Shown piece after piece: positions 6,108 to 6,718 of a DNA stretch of 6,718 nt. A program made the translations under genes and the position numbers. The notes under the pieces are model-generated. The model was not told where the DNA came from and did no database searches. It was given only the letters and a program-made list of their open reading frames with translations. The stretch spans positions 1 through 6,718 of the forward strand of contig JAYVJV010000152.1 of NCBI GenBank assembly GCA_043769005.1. Reading direction: 5' to 3'. Every line of letters begins with the position of its first letter. The first letter of the stretch is position 1. The DNA comes from JAAFIP01 sp043769005. Its GTDB lineage: Bacteria > Pseudomonadota > Gammaproteobacteria > Burkholderiales > Burkholderiaceae_C.

Positions 6108-6718
6108 CAGTGGCCTCCCTGGGCGACGCGCAGGCGCGGATCGACCACAAAATACAGTAAATCCACCACCAGATTGATGATGACAAAAATCAGTGCAATC
6201 AGGCACAGATAAGCCGCCATCACCGGAATGTCGGCAAAGGTCACGGCCTGGATAAACAGCAGGCCCATGCCCGGCCACTGGAATACTGACTCGGTAATGA
6301 TGGCAAAGGCAATCAATGCGCCCAGTTGCAGGCCCACAATCGTCATCACCGGCACCAAGGTGTTTTTCAGCGCATGGCCAAAGTGAATGGCGTTATTGGT
6401 CAGGCCCCGTGCACGGGCAAACTTGACGTAGTCGGTACGCAGCACTTCCAGCATTTCGGCGCGTACCAGGCGCATGATGAGCGTCAGCTGAAAAATAGCC
6501 AGCGTCAACGCGGGCAGCACAATATGGTGCCAACCCTTTGTGGTCAGCAGCCCACTGCTCCACCAACCCATTTGCACCACATCGCCCCGGCCAAAGCTGG
6601 GCAGCCAGCCCAGGCCCACAGCAAAAGCCAAAATCAGCAAGATGCCAATGAGAAAGGTGGGCAGCGACACGCCCAAGAGCGACAACGTCATCAACACCTG
6701 GCTGGAGAATGTGCCGCG
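6107..6718 (-). CDS. dppB: DppB-type ABC importer permease, partial (N-terminus outside window)
   Basis: This is an inner-membrane permease subunit of a peptide/nickel-type ABC importer, which pairs with the DppC-type permease to form the substrate channel. The frame stays open to the window edge, so the visible 203 residues are the C-terminal part of a protein usually about 310-340 residues long. A GTG at 6697 is internal, because residues upstream of it continue the family pattern. The visible part begins in a membrane helix (LLGVSLPTF, then a run of aliphatic residues). It carries the cytoplasmic EAA loop that docks on the ATPases (DYVKFARARGLTN to LVP, roughly visible residues 96-123). 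It ends with the typical ITESVF/WPGMG segment, a last helix and a DPRLR tail. The TGA stop overlaps the ATG of the M20 gene by one base (TGATG), implying translational coupling. The dipeptide name is by family; the true substrate is unknown. Confidence 0.93.
   Translation of the reverse strand, partial: RGTFSSQVLMTLSLLGVSLPTFLIGILLILAFAVGLGWLPSFGRGDVVQMGWWSSGLLTTKGWHHIVLPALTLAIFQLTLIMRLVRAEMLEVLRTDYVKFARARGLTNNAIHFGHALKNTLVPVMTIVGLQLGALIAFAIITESVFQWPGMGLLFIQAVTFADIPVMAAYLCLIALIFVIINLVVDLLYFVVDPRLRVAQGGH
6114..6120 (-). promoter_or_regulatory. Ribosome binding site of the M20 gene
   Basis: AGGGAGG lies six bases before the ATG at 6107, inside the last codons of dppB. It decides the start in favour of 6107 over in-frame codons further upstream. 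With the TGATG stop/start overlap, it suggests both coupled and independent initiation. Confidence 0.75.

Noticed and set aside
6108..6278. N-terminal extension of the M20 frame up to 6278
   Set aside because: It lies inside dppB in another frame and has no family similarity. The ATG at 6107 has a strong ribosome binding site and gives the usual length.

Overview
The window is a single operon-like block transcribed entirely from the minus strand. It encodes most of a peptide/nickel-type (Dpp/Opp family) ABC importer plus a cytoplasmic M20 amidohydrolase. The high GC content, the protein styles and a short dispersed repeat with the core AGCTGCTTGCGC suggest a betaproteobacterium, probably Burkholderiales of the Comamonadaceae type (Rhodoferax/Polaromonas/Acidovorax-like). 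The taxonomic guess rests on recognition from memory, not a search.

In transcription order (right to left) the genes are: the C-terminal two thirds of a DppB-type permease (cut by the window edge); an M20D aminoacylase/hippurate-hydrolase-like enzyme that overlaps the permease stop codon; a family 5 periplasmic substrate-binding protein; a strong hairpin plus T-run terminator; a DppC-type permease; a DppD-type ATPase; and a DppF-type ATPase. The last three overlap by ATGA junctions. The final 203 bases (plus-strand 1-203) follow the last stop codon and hold no convincing gene. They consist of a small palindrome beside the stop, about 115 GC-rich bases that I cannot assign, and an AT-rich tract with a palindrome and a 21-base direct repeat.

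The parts form a complete importer. The binding protein captures a peptide-like or N-acylated amino acid ligand in the periplasm, DppB/DppC form the channel, and DppD/DppF drive transport by ATP hydrolysis. The M20 enzyme, which has all five expected metal ligands and no signal peptide, probably cleaves the imported amide in the cytoplasm. The substrate cannot be read from the sequence.

No wholly new system is evident. Three points deserve attention. An intrinsic terminator sits inside the transporter gene set, between the binding protein and the second permease. The hydrophobic core of the binding protein's signal peptide appears to be encoded by a dispersed genomic repeat. The enzyme and binding protein genes lie between the two permease genes.
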